Positions 15,895-24,729 of a DNA stretch of 64,000 nucleotides are shown here, piece by piece; the stretch's first letter is position 1; each line of letters begins with the position of its first letter. A model generated the notes under the pieces. That model made no database searches, was not told the origin of the DNA, and was given only the letters and a program-made list of their open reading frames with translations. A program made the position numbers and the translations under genes. The stretch is taken from NCBI GenBank assembly GCA_035373625.1, contig DAOSNS010000005.1, positions 1 through 64,000 of the forward strand, read 5' to 3'. Source of the DNA: DSWT01 sp035373625 (GTDB lineage: Bacteria > Chloroflexota > Anaerolineae > B4-G1 > SLSP01).

Positions 15895-16626
15895 TCATCT
15901 TGAGATGCCGTTTTTGTGTCTGAAATTTGGAACGTTTGCACGTCGGAACGTTATTACCAGCCCTCCCAGGATGAGCATGCCCACAATCGGCCATTGCGCG
16001 TCCAGGCCGGCGATGCGCAAGCCAGAGTGTTTAACGGCGTTAGGCCCCTGGAGGAACAAATATGGCCCACCGCCTGAAAGGTATTCTTTGGCCCTAAAAT
16101 ATACCCCTGAGTATGCACTACAACCACTACTCAAGCGCAGGGCAAAACTGACCACTTTGTCGCCATTGGCTGCGGTAGTGACGTAATTCAGAAGATTAGT
16201 GCCACTAAAAACCACAGTTTGTCCGACTGCTGTTGGGGCCGGACGTGTCTCAATCGCCGTCCCTACCGCAGGAGCGTTATTCAACGTCAATGTTGTTTCA
16301 TCCCAGGCATCGGTGGTTTCATATAGGGTCAGAAAGGCACTGCCTGTGCTACTAGCATATGTTGCCGTTAAAGTCAGTGTTGCGGTGTGGATATCATTTG
16401 ATCGGATGTCGGCTAGATCCCATTGCATATAAATTATATCTGAGGCTGTACAACTTGTAGTACTGGCATCTACTATAAGCTCTTCCCCGTTGTGTGGATC
16501 AGCAGGCTCTTGGTCGTAAACATACGCATCATCACTCGGTAAGCCAGAAGCAAGCGCCCACGCGCCGCGTGTGTTCACGAGCGTCAGCAAAAGCGTCAAT
16601 AGGATTATCCATTTCAAAGATTTCAT
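15895..16626 (-). CDS. Secreted DNRLRE-domain protein with C-terminal membrane anchor
   Basis: Encodes 243 residues: signal peptide (about 1-25), a DNRLRE-like beta-sandwich (about 30-190; 'YMQWDLADIRSNDIHTATLT', 'WDETTLTLNNAPAVG') and a C-terminal hydrophobic segment 'WPIVGMLILGGLVITF' followed by RR and a basic tail, resembling a sorting or stop-transfer signal. It is a short relative of the N-terminal half of the neighbouring 459-residue protein, so the two are likely duplicates with different C-terminal anchors. The start at 16626 is chosen for the GAGGT 6-7 nt upstream; an in-frame Met lies 15 nt earlier. Confidence 0.8.
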   Translation of the reverse strand: MKSLKWIILLTLLLTLVNTRGAWALASGLPSDDAYVYDQEPADPHNGEELIVDASTTSCTASDIIYMQWDLADIRSNDIHTATLTLTATYASSTGSAFLTLYETTDAWDETTLTLNNAPAVGTAIETRPAPTAVGQTVVFSGTNLLNYVTTAANGDKVVSFALRLSSGCSAYSGVYFRAKEYLSGGGPYLFLQGPNAVKHSGLRIAGLDAQWPIVGMLILGGLVITFRRANVPNFRHKNGISR

Positions 16627-16657
16627 TGTAATACCTCGCATTTAAACTAATCTAGGC

Positions 16658-19600
16658 TTAAGGCCACACTATAGGCGCGCCGGGTGAGAAACACACATGA
16701 TAGGGATACCCCACCTTCACCACAAAGTTATTTCCACGTCCAATTTGCGGTAACCATGCCTTAAAGGTCTGTGTGGTCGGGTTCCATTCCAGCACTTGTT
16801 CAACGTTCGGACCAATGGCGGTTGCCAGTTGCGTCGCTCTGGCAATGCCGGTTTGATCCAACGGTAGAGAGATGTCGTAGAGACGACAGTTGGGTGTCGC
16901 ACCAGCGAAACTCCATTTCACACTGCCTTGCTGTGGGACGGTACCAACAAAACTGATCAATGTCGTCGCCGTGCTGTCCAATTGTATCCAATAGACGCCG
17001 CCCGGTGTTAGTACAAAGTTGTTCCCACGATTGATCGGCGGCAGCCACGCGCGAAAGGTCTGTGTATCCGGGTTCCAGGAGAGCACCTGCTGCACGCCCG
17101 TCCCCAGATAATTGGCTAACGCCTTCGCATTGGGTAGCTGCGCCGTCACATCCAGCGGCAAGGCGATGATGTTATACCGTCCCCACGGCGCGCCGGCAGC
17201 CCCCGGCAACAAGGCGAAGTCAAATTCTCCCACACGGTTTACCACGCTGGTCTCCTGCCCCTGCGCATCGAGCGCGGTCACGGCATAGAAATAGTTCACC
17301 GCCGGGTTGCCGATAGCCCCCGGATCGGTGTACGTCAACGCCGTCTGCGTCACCAATGCCGTGGCCGTCACGGGCGTGAAGTAAGCATACGTGCTGCGAT
17401 GGACGCGGTACTGCGCCGCGCCCGGCACGGCGTTCCAGGCCAGCACAATATCATTGCCGGATCGGCTGATCGTTGCCGTCGGGCCAAGGCCCACATCGGT
17501 TCGCGTAGATGATGTGTTATTGCCCGGTTGCAGGTCAAGCACCTGCGAGGCGATTGCAGCGCGGTTATCGAGTGTGCCCCTGAATGTCGGCGAAACCGTC
17601 GCAGTGATGGTGATCACGCCGCCGGCCCCGTTGGGCAGATTGGCGACATCCCACACGTACGTTGTTCCCGGACGCGGCGTGATCGCTGCGCCGGATGAAA
17701 CGGCCACCGGGTTTTCCAGTCCTGACGGCAGAATGTCGGTGATGACGACGCTGTAGGCTGTGCTCGGACCGGCATTGGAGTACGTGAGCGTGTAGGTGAT
17801 CGCCTCCGGGATGAGTGCGTCCGGCGGCGTCACTTGCGCCGTCTTGGTGATGCGCAAGTCGGCTTTGGGCACATTGAGCGGCAGCGCCGGGTCACCGAAG
17901 AGCGTGAACGTCTCAATGAGTTCATCGTGACCCTGCCCCGCCATCGCCAGCTTGCCCAACGTTGTCGCCGGGCCGACGGTGATAACGTTCTCGTACAAGA
18001 TCGCTTGATAGAGCCGACGGTTCATAATATCATGCCCGCTGGCCAACCCCAGACCCGTCGGCGACCAGCCGGCAATCGAGCCTTTGTTGGCCGCGCGCAC
18101 AAGTGTTTCGGCAACCGAGGAGAAATTCTGCCCCGGCCCGCTCGGATAAATATAGTACCCTTCCCAACACGTCATCGGCACAAAGAACGCCAACTTGCCC
18201 GGGTTGTTGATGAGGGACATGTCAGCCGTCTGCAGGAATTTCTCGTTGGCCCAGTAGAGGTACGCCCCATGGCCCACATAGTTGATCATCAACCGCCCTT
18301 CGTTGATGGCATTGAACAGCGCAGCGCGCACTGCACTCGCCGAGCCGTGCGTTCGCAGATAGTAGACTTTCTGCGCGTTATAGAAGGGCGGCACATAGGA
18401 ATCCGCAACCGCATCGGAGTAGGCGTAGAAGTCGCCGGCGGCGTCAGGATTGTCTGCCAGGAACAGAATCTGGCGATTCCACTCGGTCGTCGGCGGATTC
18501 TGCATGTAGTCCAACGTCTTGTTCACCATCGCCGTGGTCTCGGCAGCGGTTTTTACCGGGAAACGGCCCAGGTGCATATCCGGCAGGATGTCACTTCCGC
18601 TCACCGCCACGTAGCGGTTATCCGCCGCCGTTTCACCCATCCAGGGGTCAACATCGGCCAGATAAGGCGGGATGTACACGGGTTCACCACGACCGGTGTA
18701 GTTTTTGAAATCGTAGTTTCCATCGCCCACAAGCAAGACATAGGTCGGTGCCGGGCGCGCCCAGGACGTGTAGGCATAAGCCAGGAAGCTGCGAATCGCT
18801 TCGGGATCGAAGATGCCGTAATTGAAGGTATCGTAGATCTCCGTCACATCCACAACAACCGTGCGCAATCCCCGGCTGGCGTGATAATCTGCGAGCGGCT
18901 GAATCGCGGTCACAAAATCGGGATGCGTGATGAAGATATAATCGGCGCCGTTCGTCATGGCGCGCAGATCGGAAGGCACGTCCGCGACAATCGCCTTAGG
19001 ACTTTTGCGCTGCGCCGGGGTCAATGCGAAGTAACGCCGCGCAGCGGGGATGCTTTGTTGGAAGATAAGTCGGTACGTACTGCCTGTGGGAACGACATTA
19101 ACATTCTGAATCAGAACCGGCGTCGTCGGCGTGCTCACGTCAAACACGTCAACCGCGTTCGTTGTGAAGCCATCCACACGATATTCCCACGTTCCGGCCG
19201 TGTCGCCGCTGAACATCAACGTATCCCCTACAGCCACATAATAACGGTTGTAAGTGATCTCAAACCGATTGATAAACGAGTAATCACGTGTGATTCCACC
19301 ATCTGCCGGCGCGACGACATGGATGGTATTCGTGCCGCTGATCAGCGCCGATTGAGGGAGGGTGGCGGTAAACGAACGCTCTGTGTTGACCGGCCAAATG
19401 GCATCGTCGAGCAACAGGCCGTTGAGATAAACGCGCGTATGGTGGTGCGGATCAGCATCATAACTTCTGAGAATGCCCGAAAAAGTTGCACTTGTAGACG
19501 TTGTCACGGGGTATGGCAAAATAAAACTCATCGTGACGGTGGCCGGTTTGGTCGCCAACAAAGCGGTCCAGTACCACCGGTCGTTATCCGGGCCACTGGG

Positions 19601-20821
19601 ACGATAAGACTGGTATAGACGATTCACTTCAATGCGCTGCGTCGTCTGATAATACGCCGGGACCGCTGCCCCACCCGGAGTGCCATTCGATGTCCCCATC
19701 CGCAAGCCGTTCGCCCCACCCCAGGTGAGCCAGTACACATTGACATCCGTGTACCTCGTCGTCATCTTCTGCCCGTAGAAGAGGACATAATCATCGGTGT
19801 TAAACACACCGTCCGCTTCTCCGGCGACATAGAGGGCCACCTGATTGCCCTGAGTGTGCAGTTGCAGCGTGCGCGGATCGAGGCTGCCGACGGGAACACC
19901 GGCCGCGAGCAAGGCATCGTAGGTGAGTTGATAGATGCCGTCCGCGTCTACCAGGATTTTGTAGGCGGATGTACTGAGCGGCGCCTGCACCGCCGGCGTC
20001 GAGGGAAGACGCGGCGCCGCGACACGCCAGGCACGCGCGTCGGCGTAGTTGAGCACCGTACTGCGCAGCACATCCTCAAATGCGCCCTCATCCACGTTTT
20101 CCGTCGCCGGCTGTCCTGATAGCCTCTGGGGCGCCGTGGTGAAGCTCAATTGCACGCGGATCCGCCGTGCAAACCGCAGTTGGCCGGTGATGGGGTTGTA
20201 CTGAAACGGACGGAACTGCACTTCTGCAACCCGCTGGCTGCGCACAAAACCGGTCGTGAGCACTACCGCCGATTCGACAGGCGCAAATCCCGCCGTTGCA
20301 TAAGCCGCCGCATCGCGGACCAAGGCCTGGCCTTGATAAGTGAGGGTATCCTCCGGCCCCGGCTCCACAATCGGCCGCGCAACCGGGCAGATCGTGTACT
20401 TGCCGGGCTGTTCGACGAAATCCGCCTCCAGCACCGTCAACGTCACCTCGGCCCCGGCCGGGATACCCACCATCGTCCCTTTGACGGGCAACGCCGGTTT
20501 GCCGGAGTCGGCGGTACTGCTGTAGCCATCAACGATGATCTGCGTACACGCGCCAAGGTCATCCGTTGCGGCAGCAGTCCGGAAATCCGGCGTCACAAGT
20601 TCAAGGGTCACACTGCGCGCCTCAGAGGCAAGCACGCGCAAACCGGTAGCAGGTTCGGGAGGAAGGGAAGCGCTCTTCGCAGGAGCATCAGAAGCCGGCA
20701 AAGCGGTTTGTGACGCTGCCCCAGGTTGAGGCAAAGTAAACGTCACGATGACGGTGCTCACCACGAGCAACCATGTGCACAAATTTACGATCATTCGTCC
20801 AAAAACACTCTTTTTTCTCAT
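16658..20821 (-). CDS. Gingipain-type (C25) cysteine protease, large secreted protein
   Basis: Encodes 1387 residues. A signal peptide (about 10-37) is followed by a propeptide-like region, then a peptidase C25 domain (about 600-965) with 'YVLLVGDGNYDFKNYTG', catalytic His851 in 'INYVGHGAY' and catalytic Cys885 in 'FVPMTCWEGYY'. Next come a DUF11 repeat (about 985-1110), an FnIII-like domain (about 1115-1205) and two tandem copies of a module of about 75 residues ('VLSWNPDTQTFRAWLP' and 'VLEWNPTTQTFKAWLP'). C25 proteases cleave after Arg or Lys in gingipains; specificity here is unknown. The start at 20821 follows a ggggtgat Shine-Dalgarno. It has its own promoter at 20896-20924. No type IX CTD was recognised. 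Confidence 0.87.
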   Translation of the reverse strand: MRKKSVFGRMIVNLCTWLLVVSTVIVTFTLPQPGAASQTALPASDAPAKSASLPPEPATGLRVLASEARSVTLELVTPDFRTAAATDDLGACTQIIVDGYSSTADSGKPALPVKGTMVGIPAGAEVTLTVLEADFVEQPGKYTICPVARPIVEPGPEDTLTYQGQALVRDAAAYATAGFAPVESAVVLTTGFVRSQRVAEVQFRPFQYNPITGQLRFARRIRVQLSFTTAPQRLSGQPATENVDEGAFEDVLRSTVLNYADARAWRVAAPRLPSTPAVQAPLSTSAYKILVDADGIYQLTYDALLAAGVPVGSLDPRTLQLHTQGNQVALYVAGEADGVFNTDDYVLFYGQKMTTRYTDVNVYWLTWGGANGLRMGTSNGTPGGAAVPAYYQTTQRIEVNRLYQSYRPSGPDNDRWYWTALLATKPATVTMSFILPYPVTTSTSATFSGILRSYDADPHHHTRVYLNGLLLDDAIWPVNTERSFTATLPQSALISGTNTIHVVAPADGGITRDYSFINRFEITYNRYYVAVGDTLMFSGDTAGTWEYRVDGFTTNAVDVFDVSTPTTPVLIQNVNVVPTGSTYRLIFQQSIPAARRYFALTPAQRKSPKAIVADVPSDLRAMTNGADYIFITHPDFVTAIQPLADYHASRGLRTVVVDVTEIYDTFNYGIFDPEAIRSFLAYAYTSWARPAPTYVLLVGDGNYDFKNYTGRGEPVYIPPYLADVDPWMGETAADNRYVAVSGSDILPDMHLGRFPVKTAAETTAMVNKTLDYMQNPPTTEWNRQILFLADNPDAAGDFYAYSDAVADSYVPPFYNAQKVYYLRTHGSASAVRAALFNAINEGRLMINYVGHGAYLYWANEKFLQTADMSLINNPGKLAFFVPMTCWEGYYIYPSGPGQNFSSVAETLVRAANKGSIAGWSPTGLGLASGHDIMNRRLYQAILYENVITVGPATTLGKLAMAGQGHDELIETFTLFGDPALPLNVPKADLRITKTAQVTPPDALIPEAITYTLTYSNAGPSTAYSVVITDILPSGLENPVAVSSGAAITPRPGTTYVWDVANLPNGAGGVITITATVSPTFRGTLDNRAAIASQVLDLQPGNNTSSTRTDVGLGPTATISRSGNDIVLAWNAVPGAAQYRVHRSTYAYFTPVTATALVTQTALTYTDPGAIGNPAVNYFYAVTALDAQGQETSVVNRVGEFDFALLPGAAGAPWGRYNIIALPLDVTAQLPNAKALANYLGTGVQQVLSWNPDTQTFRAWLPPINRGNNFVLTPGGVYWIQLDSTATTLISFVGTVPQQGSVKWSFAGATPNCRLYDISLPLDQTGIARATQLATAIGPNVEQVLEWNPTTQTFKAWLPQIGRGNNFVVKVGYPYHVCFSPGAPIVWP

Positions 20822-20895
20822 CGTATCACCCCACACCAATATCTGATCAGGATATGAAATTAATGTTCAACCTATTTTTGTAGAAAACTATCTAT

Positions 20896-20924
20896 ATTAT
20901 AACCGAAAAATAGCCAGAAATCAA
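20896..20924 (-). promoter_or_regulatory. Promoter for the C25 protease gene
   Basis: Read on the minus strand: TTGATT (20924-20919), 17-bp spacer, TATAAT (20901-20896), about 75 bp upstream of the start codon at 20821. Confidence 0.65.
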
Positions 20925-20953
20925 GTCCATGCAAAGTGACAATTCGGTTAAAA

Positions 20954-20981
20954 TTGCAAACCCGGCAAGTACGGTTATAAT
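20954..20981 (+). promoter_or_regulatory. Promoter for the acyltransferase gene
   Basis: TTGCAA (20954-20959), 16-bp spacer, TATAAT (20976-20981), 25 bp upstream of the start at 21006. It is divergent from, and 30 bp away from, the C25 protease promoter. Confidence 0.65.
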
Positions 20982-21005
20982 CCTGGAGTTGGGAAAGATA
21001 CACGT

Positions 21006-21740
21006 ATGAACCACACTGCCGCCACGTTGAATCTGTACTTGCATCGTCAGGCCGACAACCTGGGACGTTATGTGTTGGAACAAACCCTCCAAACCCTGGC
21101 AGGCTGGATACCAACAGTTATCGGAATTGGGTTGCGGGGGCTGCTGTACCGACTGATGTTGCGCATGGACGGCCTCGCCGCCATCGAGCGGGGTGTGCGG
21201 CTGCGCTTCGCCGGCCACATCCGTTTGGGCAACGGGGTGTACGTTGACGAAGGGGTTTACATCCATGCCTGCCCCGGCGGCGTGAGCATCGGTGCAAATA
21301 CGCTGGTGATGCACGGCGCCATCTTGCACGTGTACAACTTTCGCAACCTGCCCCATGCGGGAATCACCATCGGGCGCGATAGCCTGATCGGGGAGTACAA
21401 TGTGATTCGCGGGCAGGGTGGCGTGCGCATCGGTGACCGCGTCTATACTTCTCCGTTGGTGCAGATTGTCGCCGTGAACCACGTCTTCGATGACCCAACG
21501 CGCCCTTTCGTCAAGCAGGGTATCACGGCGCAGGGCATCGTCATCGAAGATGATGTGTGGATCGGCGCAGGCGCGATCATCACCGATGGTGTGCGCGTGG
21601 GACGGGGTGCCGTGGTCGCGGCGGGTGCCGTGGTCACACGCGATGTCGCGCCGCATACCGTCGTGGGGGGTGTCCCGGCGCGCGTGCTCCGCGAAATTGA
21701 CGGCGCGACGGCGCCACAACGCGGCGAGGTATATTTTTAG
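21006..21740 (+). CDS. Left-handed beta-helix (hexapeptide) acyltransferase
   Basis: Encodes 244 residues. After an N-terminal helical region (about 1-60), hexapeptide repeats ('RLGNGVYVDEGVYIHACPG', 'VSIGANTLVMHGAI', 'GVRIGDRVYTSPLVQI', 'IEDDVWIGAGAIITDGVRVG') form a left-handed beta helix, with the catalytic-type His in 'VAVNHVFDD'. It ends 'VVGGVPARVLREI', typical of sugar O-acetyltransferases. Such enzymes transfer acetyl groups from acetyl-CoA to sugars and act as trimers. It probably modifies a surface glycan; it is the first gene of the plus-strand run of glycan genes. Confidence 0.88.
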   Translation: MNHTAATLNLYLHRQADNLGRYVLEQTLQTLAGWIPTVIGIGLRGLLYRLMLRMDGLAAIERGVRLRFAGHIRLGNGVYVDEGVYIHACPGGVSIGANTLVMHGAILHVYNFRNLPHAGITIGRDSLIGEYNVIRGQGGVRIGDRVYTSPLVQIVAVNHVFDDPTRPFVKQGITAQGIVIEDDVWIGAGAIITDGVRVGRGAVVAAGAVVTRDVAPHTVVGGVPARVLREIDGATAPQRGEVYF

Positions 21741-21900
21741 GTCAGCAGATTTAGCGGATTGAGCAGATTTGCATAATCTCAATCTTCTAAATTCGCTTAA
21801 TCTGCTGGCAAAAATCCATTTCATCCGTTGACAAAATCCGTTTCATCCGTTTAATCCATTGACAAAGTCCGTTTCATCCGTTTAATCCGTTGACAAATGA
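21741..21900. repeat. Intergenic dispersed-repeat cluster
   Basis: Begins with a copy of the 'cagcagatttagcggattgagcagattt' type, of which only the core agatttagcggattgagcag is quoted, and continues with three degenerate tandem copies of 'tttcatccgtttaatccgtt'. No ORF or terminator is seen. Confidence 0.7.
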
Positions 21901-21915
21901 CAAAGGAGGGAGCCT

Positions 21916-23142
21916 ATGACCGAATGTCCCGTCGAAAACGCTTTTTCCATGCTCTCCGTCGTCATCCCTGCGTACAACGAAGAAGACGGCATCGCCGAGA
22001 TTGTGGAGCGCGTGCTCGCCGTGCGTCCGGCAGTGCTGGCCGCCGGGGTCGCGGATATGGAGCTGATCGTCGTGGATGACGGCTCGGCGGATTGCACCGC
22101 CGAGATCGTGGCGCGGTATCCCGATGTGCGCCTGGTCCGCCATCCCCACAACCGGGGCTATGGCGCGGCGCTCAAAACCGGCTTCTGCGCGGCGCGGGGC
22201 AACCTGGTGGGCTTCCTCGACGCCGACGGCACCTACCCACCGGAGCACTTTCCTGACCTGTGCCGCGAGGCATTGGCCGGCGCGGATTTGGTCGTCGGGT
22301 CGCGGCGTTCCGGTGCAGCGAGCGATATGCCCTTTGTGCGCCGCGTCGGCAATTTCGTCTGGTCGAGTCTGGTGAGCTTGCTCGGCAATCGGCGCGTCCT
22401 CGATCCGGCCAGCGGCATGCGGGTCTTCCGCCGCGAAGCCTTCACGCAGCTCTACCCCTTGCCCGATGGCCTCAATTTCACGCCGGTGATGAGCAGCCGC
22501 GCGGTCTACGAGAACCTGCGTATGGTCGAGGTTCCCATCCCCTACAAGGAGCGCCTGGGGCGTTCCAAGCTCAACGTCGTGCGCGACGGACTACGTTTCT
22601 TGCAAACGATCCTGTGGACCTCGCTGAATTATAACCCGGTGCGCATTCTCGGCGGCCTGGGGGTGACGGCGCTCGCCGTGAGTCTGGTCATCGCACTGAT
22701 TTTTGTGGGTATGCGCCTCTCCGGCATTACCACCCTGGGGCCGTGGGGGGTGCTGGGGGCCTTCGTCGCCGTCGTGATGGCTATCGCCGGTGTGGACTTC
22801 TTCGCCCTCGGCGCAACCTTCAACTATCTCGTGTCGCTTTTCCACCGTCATCCGGTACGCCAGGGGCTATTCGGCAAGCCGATCTTCGATCCGCCGCTGG
22901 ATCGTCACTTCTGGTGGATGGGCGCGTTGGGCGTTCTGGGGGGCGTGATCCTGGGCGCGACGAGCCTGGTGCTTGGGCTGAACGGGTGGAGCATCGAGCG
23001 TCTGTGGTTGTACTTGCTGGCAGGCACGATGGGGATTCTGGTCGGCCTGCAACTGATGATTTTCTGGATCATCATGCGCGTTCTGGAAGAACTGAGCCAA
23101 CGCGATGTGCGCATCCAGAGCGACATGGAACAAACAGTATGA
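21916..23142 (+). CDS. Glycosyltransferase family 2, polyprenyl-phosphate-mannose-synthase-like, with membrane domain
   Basis: Encodes 408 residues. The GT-A domain (about 15-240) carries 'SVVIPAYNEEDGIAEIV', 'LIVVDDGSADCTAEI', 'HNRGYGAALKTGF' and the metal-binding 'FLDADGTYPPEH', as in DPM1/DpgS-type enzymes that transfer a sugar from a nucleotide donor to polyprenyl phosphate. Four C-terminal membrane segments (about 240-400) resemble GtrB-like enzymes. The product could feed the GT39 protein at 31370. An aaaggaggg Shine-Dalgarno precedes the ATG. Its stop overlaps the next start (ATGA). Confidence 0.9.
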   Translation: MTECPVENAFSMLSVVIPAYNEEDGIAEIVERVLAVRPAVLAAGVADMELIVVDDGSADCTAEIVARYPDVRLVRHPHNRGYGAALKTGFCAARGNLVGFLDADGTYPPEHFPDLCREALAGADLVVGSRRSGAASDMPFVRRVGNFVWSSLVSLLGNRRVLDPASGMRVFRREAFTQLYPLPDGLNFTPVMSSRAVYENLRMVEVPIPYKERLGRSKLNVVRDGLRFLQTILWTSLNYNPVRILGGLGVTALAVSLVIALIFVGMRLSGITTLGPWGVLGAFVAVVMAIAGVDFFALGATFNYLVSLFHRHPVRQGLFGKPIFDPPLDRHFWWMGALGVLGGVILGATSLVLGLNGWSIERLWLYLLAGTMGILVGLQLMIFWIIMRVLEELSQRDVRIQSDMEQTV

Positions 23143-24698
23143 GCGATGCATCGTTGAATGTCAACCGGGGACGCGCAACCCGTCAGGTGCTCCCCACCCC
23201 GCGTTTCCCCAACGCCGATGACGCCGTCCGGGCGCAGATGGAGGCGCGGCCCGCCACGGCCGTGGACATCCTCTTCGTCAATCCACCCGCGCCTGACCGT
23301 GGGATTTGGATTCGCAGCCAGCATCGCGTGGGCCGCCGTTCCCGCGAAGGGCAAATCTGGCCCCAGGTAGACCTGGCGCAGATGGCGGCGTTGTTCCCTG
23401 ACATGCGCGTGGACATCGTGGATGCGATTCCGCTGCGCATGACGTGGGAAGCCTTCGAGGCACTGCTCGTGGAAAAACGTCCGCGCTACTACGTGACCCA
23501 GGTGACGGCACCTACGTTGCAAAACGATATGTACGGCGTGTTCCTCGCTAAGTCGCTCGGGGCGACAACGCTGGCTTTCGGCACCCACGTCACACCGATC
23601 CCCCGCGAGACCATGCGCGCCTATCCCGCGCTGGATTACATCCTCCTCGGTGAGCCAGAGCTGACGTTAGTGGAGATCGTGGAGGCACTAGAATCCCACA
23701 ATCGTCAATCACCAATCGCCAATCGTCAATCTATCCCAGGGCTTGTCTGGCGCGATGGCAACGACATCGTCATCAATCCGCCGCGTCCGTTCATCGAGAA
23801 TCTGGATGAGCTGCCGCTGCCGCGTCACGATCTGCTGCCGTTGCAGCGTTACCGCGCTCCGCTGGTCGGCGGGCCTTACGCCTTTATCGTCCCTAGCCGC
23901 GGCTGCCCGGCGCAATGCCGTTTCTGCATCAAACACGTCTCCTACGGCCATTCGGTGCGCTTCCGCTCGCCGGAGAATGTGCTGGCGGAGATCGAACAAC
24001 TGGTGGGCCTGGGCGTCCGCAAAATCCATATGTACGCCGATCTCTTCACGGTCAACCGCGATCACGTGTTGGGTATCTGCCAGGGGTTGCTCGATCGAGG
24101 GATAAAGATCCGCTGGACCTGCAACAGCCGCGTGGATTTTGTGGATCCCGAACTGTTGCAGACGATGGCGCGCTCCGGCTGCTGGATGATCTCCTGGGGC
24201 ATCGAGTCCGCCGATCCGGCTATGCTCGAACGGATGAACAAGGGCATCACCCCCGCCGACGTAGAACGCGCGCTGCGCTGGTCGAAGGAAGCCGGCATCA
24301 TGAACTGGGGCTACTTCATCATCGGCCTGCCCGGCGAGACCGAAGCCAGCATCCGCAAGACCATTGCCTTCGCCAAAAAACTGCCGCTGGATATTGCGCT
24401 CTTTCACATCGCCGCACCGCATCCCGGCACCCCCTTCTTCTTCGAGGTGATAGAAAACGGCTGGTTCCGTCCCGGCACGCGCTGGGAAGAGGTAGATATG
24501 GATCGCTCCACCGTGCTCGACTACCCCAACCTCAAGGCCGAAGACCTGGAACGCTGGGCCAAACGCGCCTTCCGCGAATGGGCGCTGCGGCCCGGCCCCA
24601 TGTGGACGTATTTGAAGATGCTCGCAACCAGTCCCTCCCTGTGGCGGGCAGCGCTGGAGATCGGATTGGAGAGTTTGGGATGGGCGAGGGGAGATTGA
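23139..24698 (+). CDS. B12-binding-domain radical SAM protein
   Basis: Encodes 519 residues. The N-terminal cobalamin-binding-like domain (about 42-185; 'DILFVNPPAPDRG', 'YILLGEPELTL') is followed by a radical SAM core with the 4Fe-4S motif Cys256-x3-Cys260-x2-Cys263 in 'GCPAQCRFC'. 'WGIESADPAMLERMNKGIT' and 'IMNWGYFIIGLPGETE' are typical of the B12-binding radical SAM class. The substrate is unknown; methylation or rearrangement of a lipid or glycan is possible. The start overlaps the upstream stop (ATGA). Residues about 186-199 ('SHNRQSPIANRQS') are encoded by a degenerate 'aatcgtcaatcaccaatcgc' repeat and look like an in-frame repeat insertion. Confidence 0.88.
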   Translation: MSDASLNVNRGRATRQVLPTPRFPNADDAVRAQMEARPATAVDILFVNPPAPDRGIWIRSQHRVGRRSREGQIWPQVDLAQMAALFPDMRVDIVDAIPLRMTWEAFEALLVEKRPRYYVTQVTAPTLQNDMYGVFLAKSLGATTLAFGTHVTPIPRETMRAYPALDYILLGEPELTLVEIVEALESHNRQSPIANRQSIPGLVWRDGNDIVINPPRPFIENLDELPLPRHDLLPLQRYRAPLVGGPYAFIVPSRGCPAQCRFCIKHVSYGHSVRFRSPENVLAEIEQLVGLGVRKIHMYADLFTVNRDHVLGICQGLLDRGIKIRWTCNSRVDFVDPELLQTMARSGCWMISWGIESADPAMLERMNKGITPADVERALRWSKEAGIMNWGYFIIGLPGETEASIRKTIAFAKKLPLDIALFHIAAPHPGTPFFFEVIENGWFRPGTRWEEVDMDRSTVLDYPNLKAEDLERWAKRAFREWALRPGPMWTYLKMLATSPSLWRAALEIGLESLGWARGD

Positions 24699-24729
24699 AG
24701 ATTTGGGAATTGGGGATTGGTGATGAGGG

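Noticed and set aside
17834..19618. 594-residue plus-strand ORF
   Set aside because: Antisense to the C25 protease; Arg/His-rich composition typical of a mirrored GC-rich gene.
22743..23138. N-terminal extension of the radical SAM reading frame
   Set aside because: It overlaps the membrane domain of the preceding GT in another frame; the ATGA start at 23139 is better.
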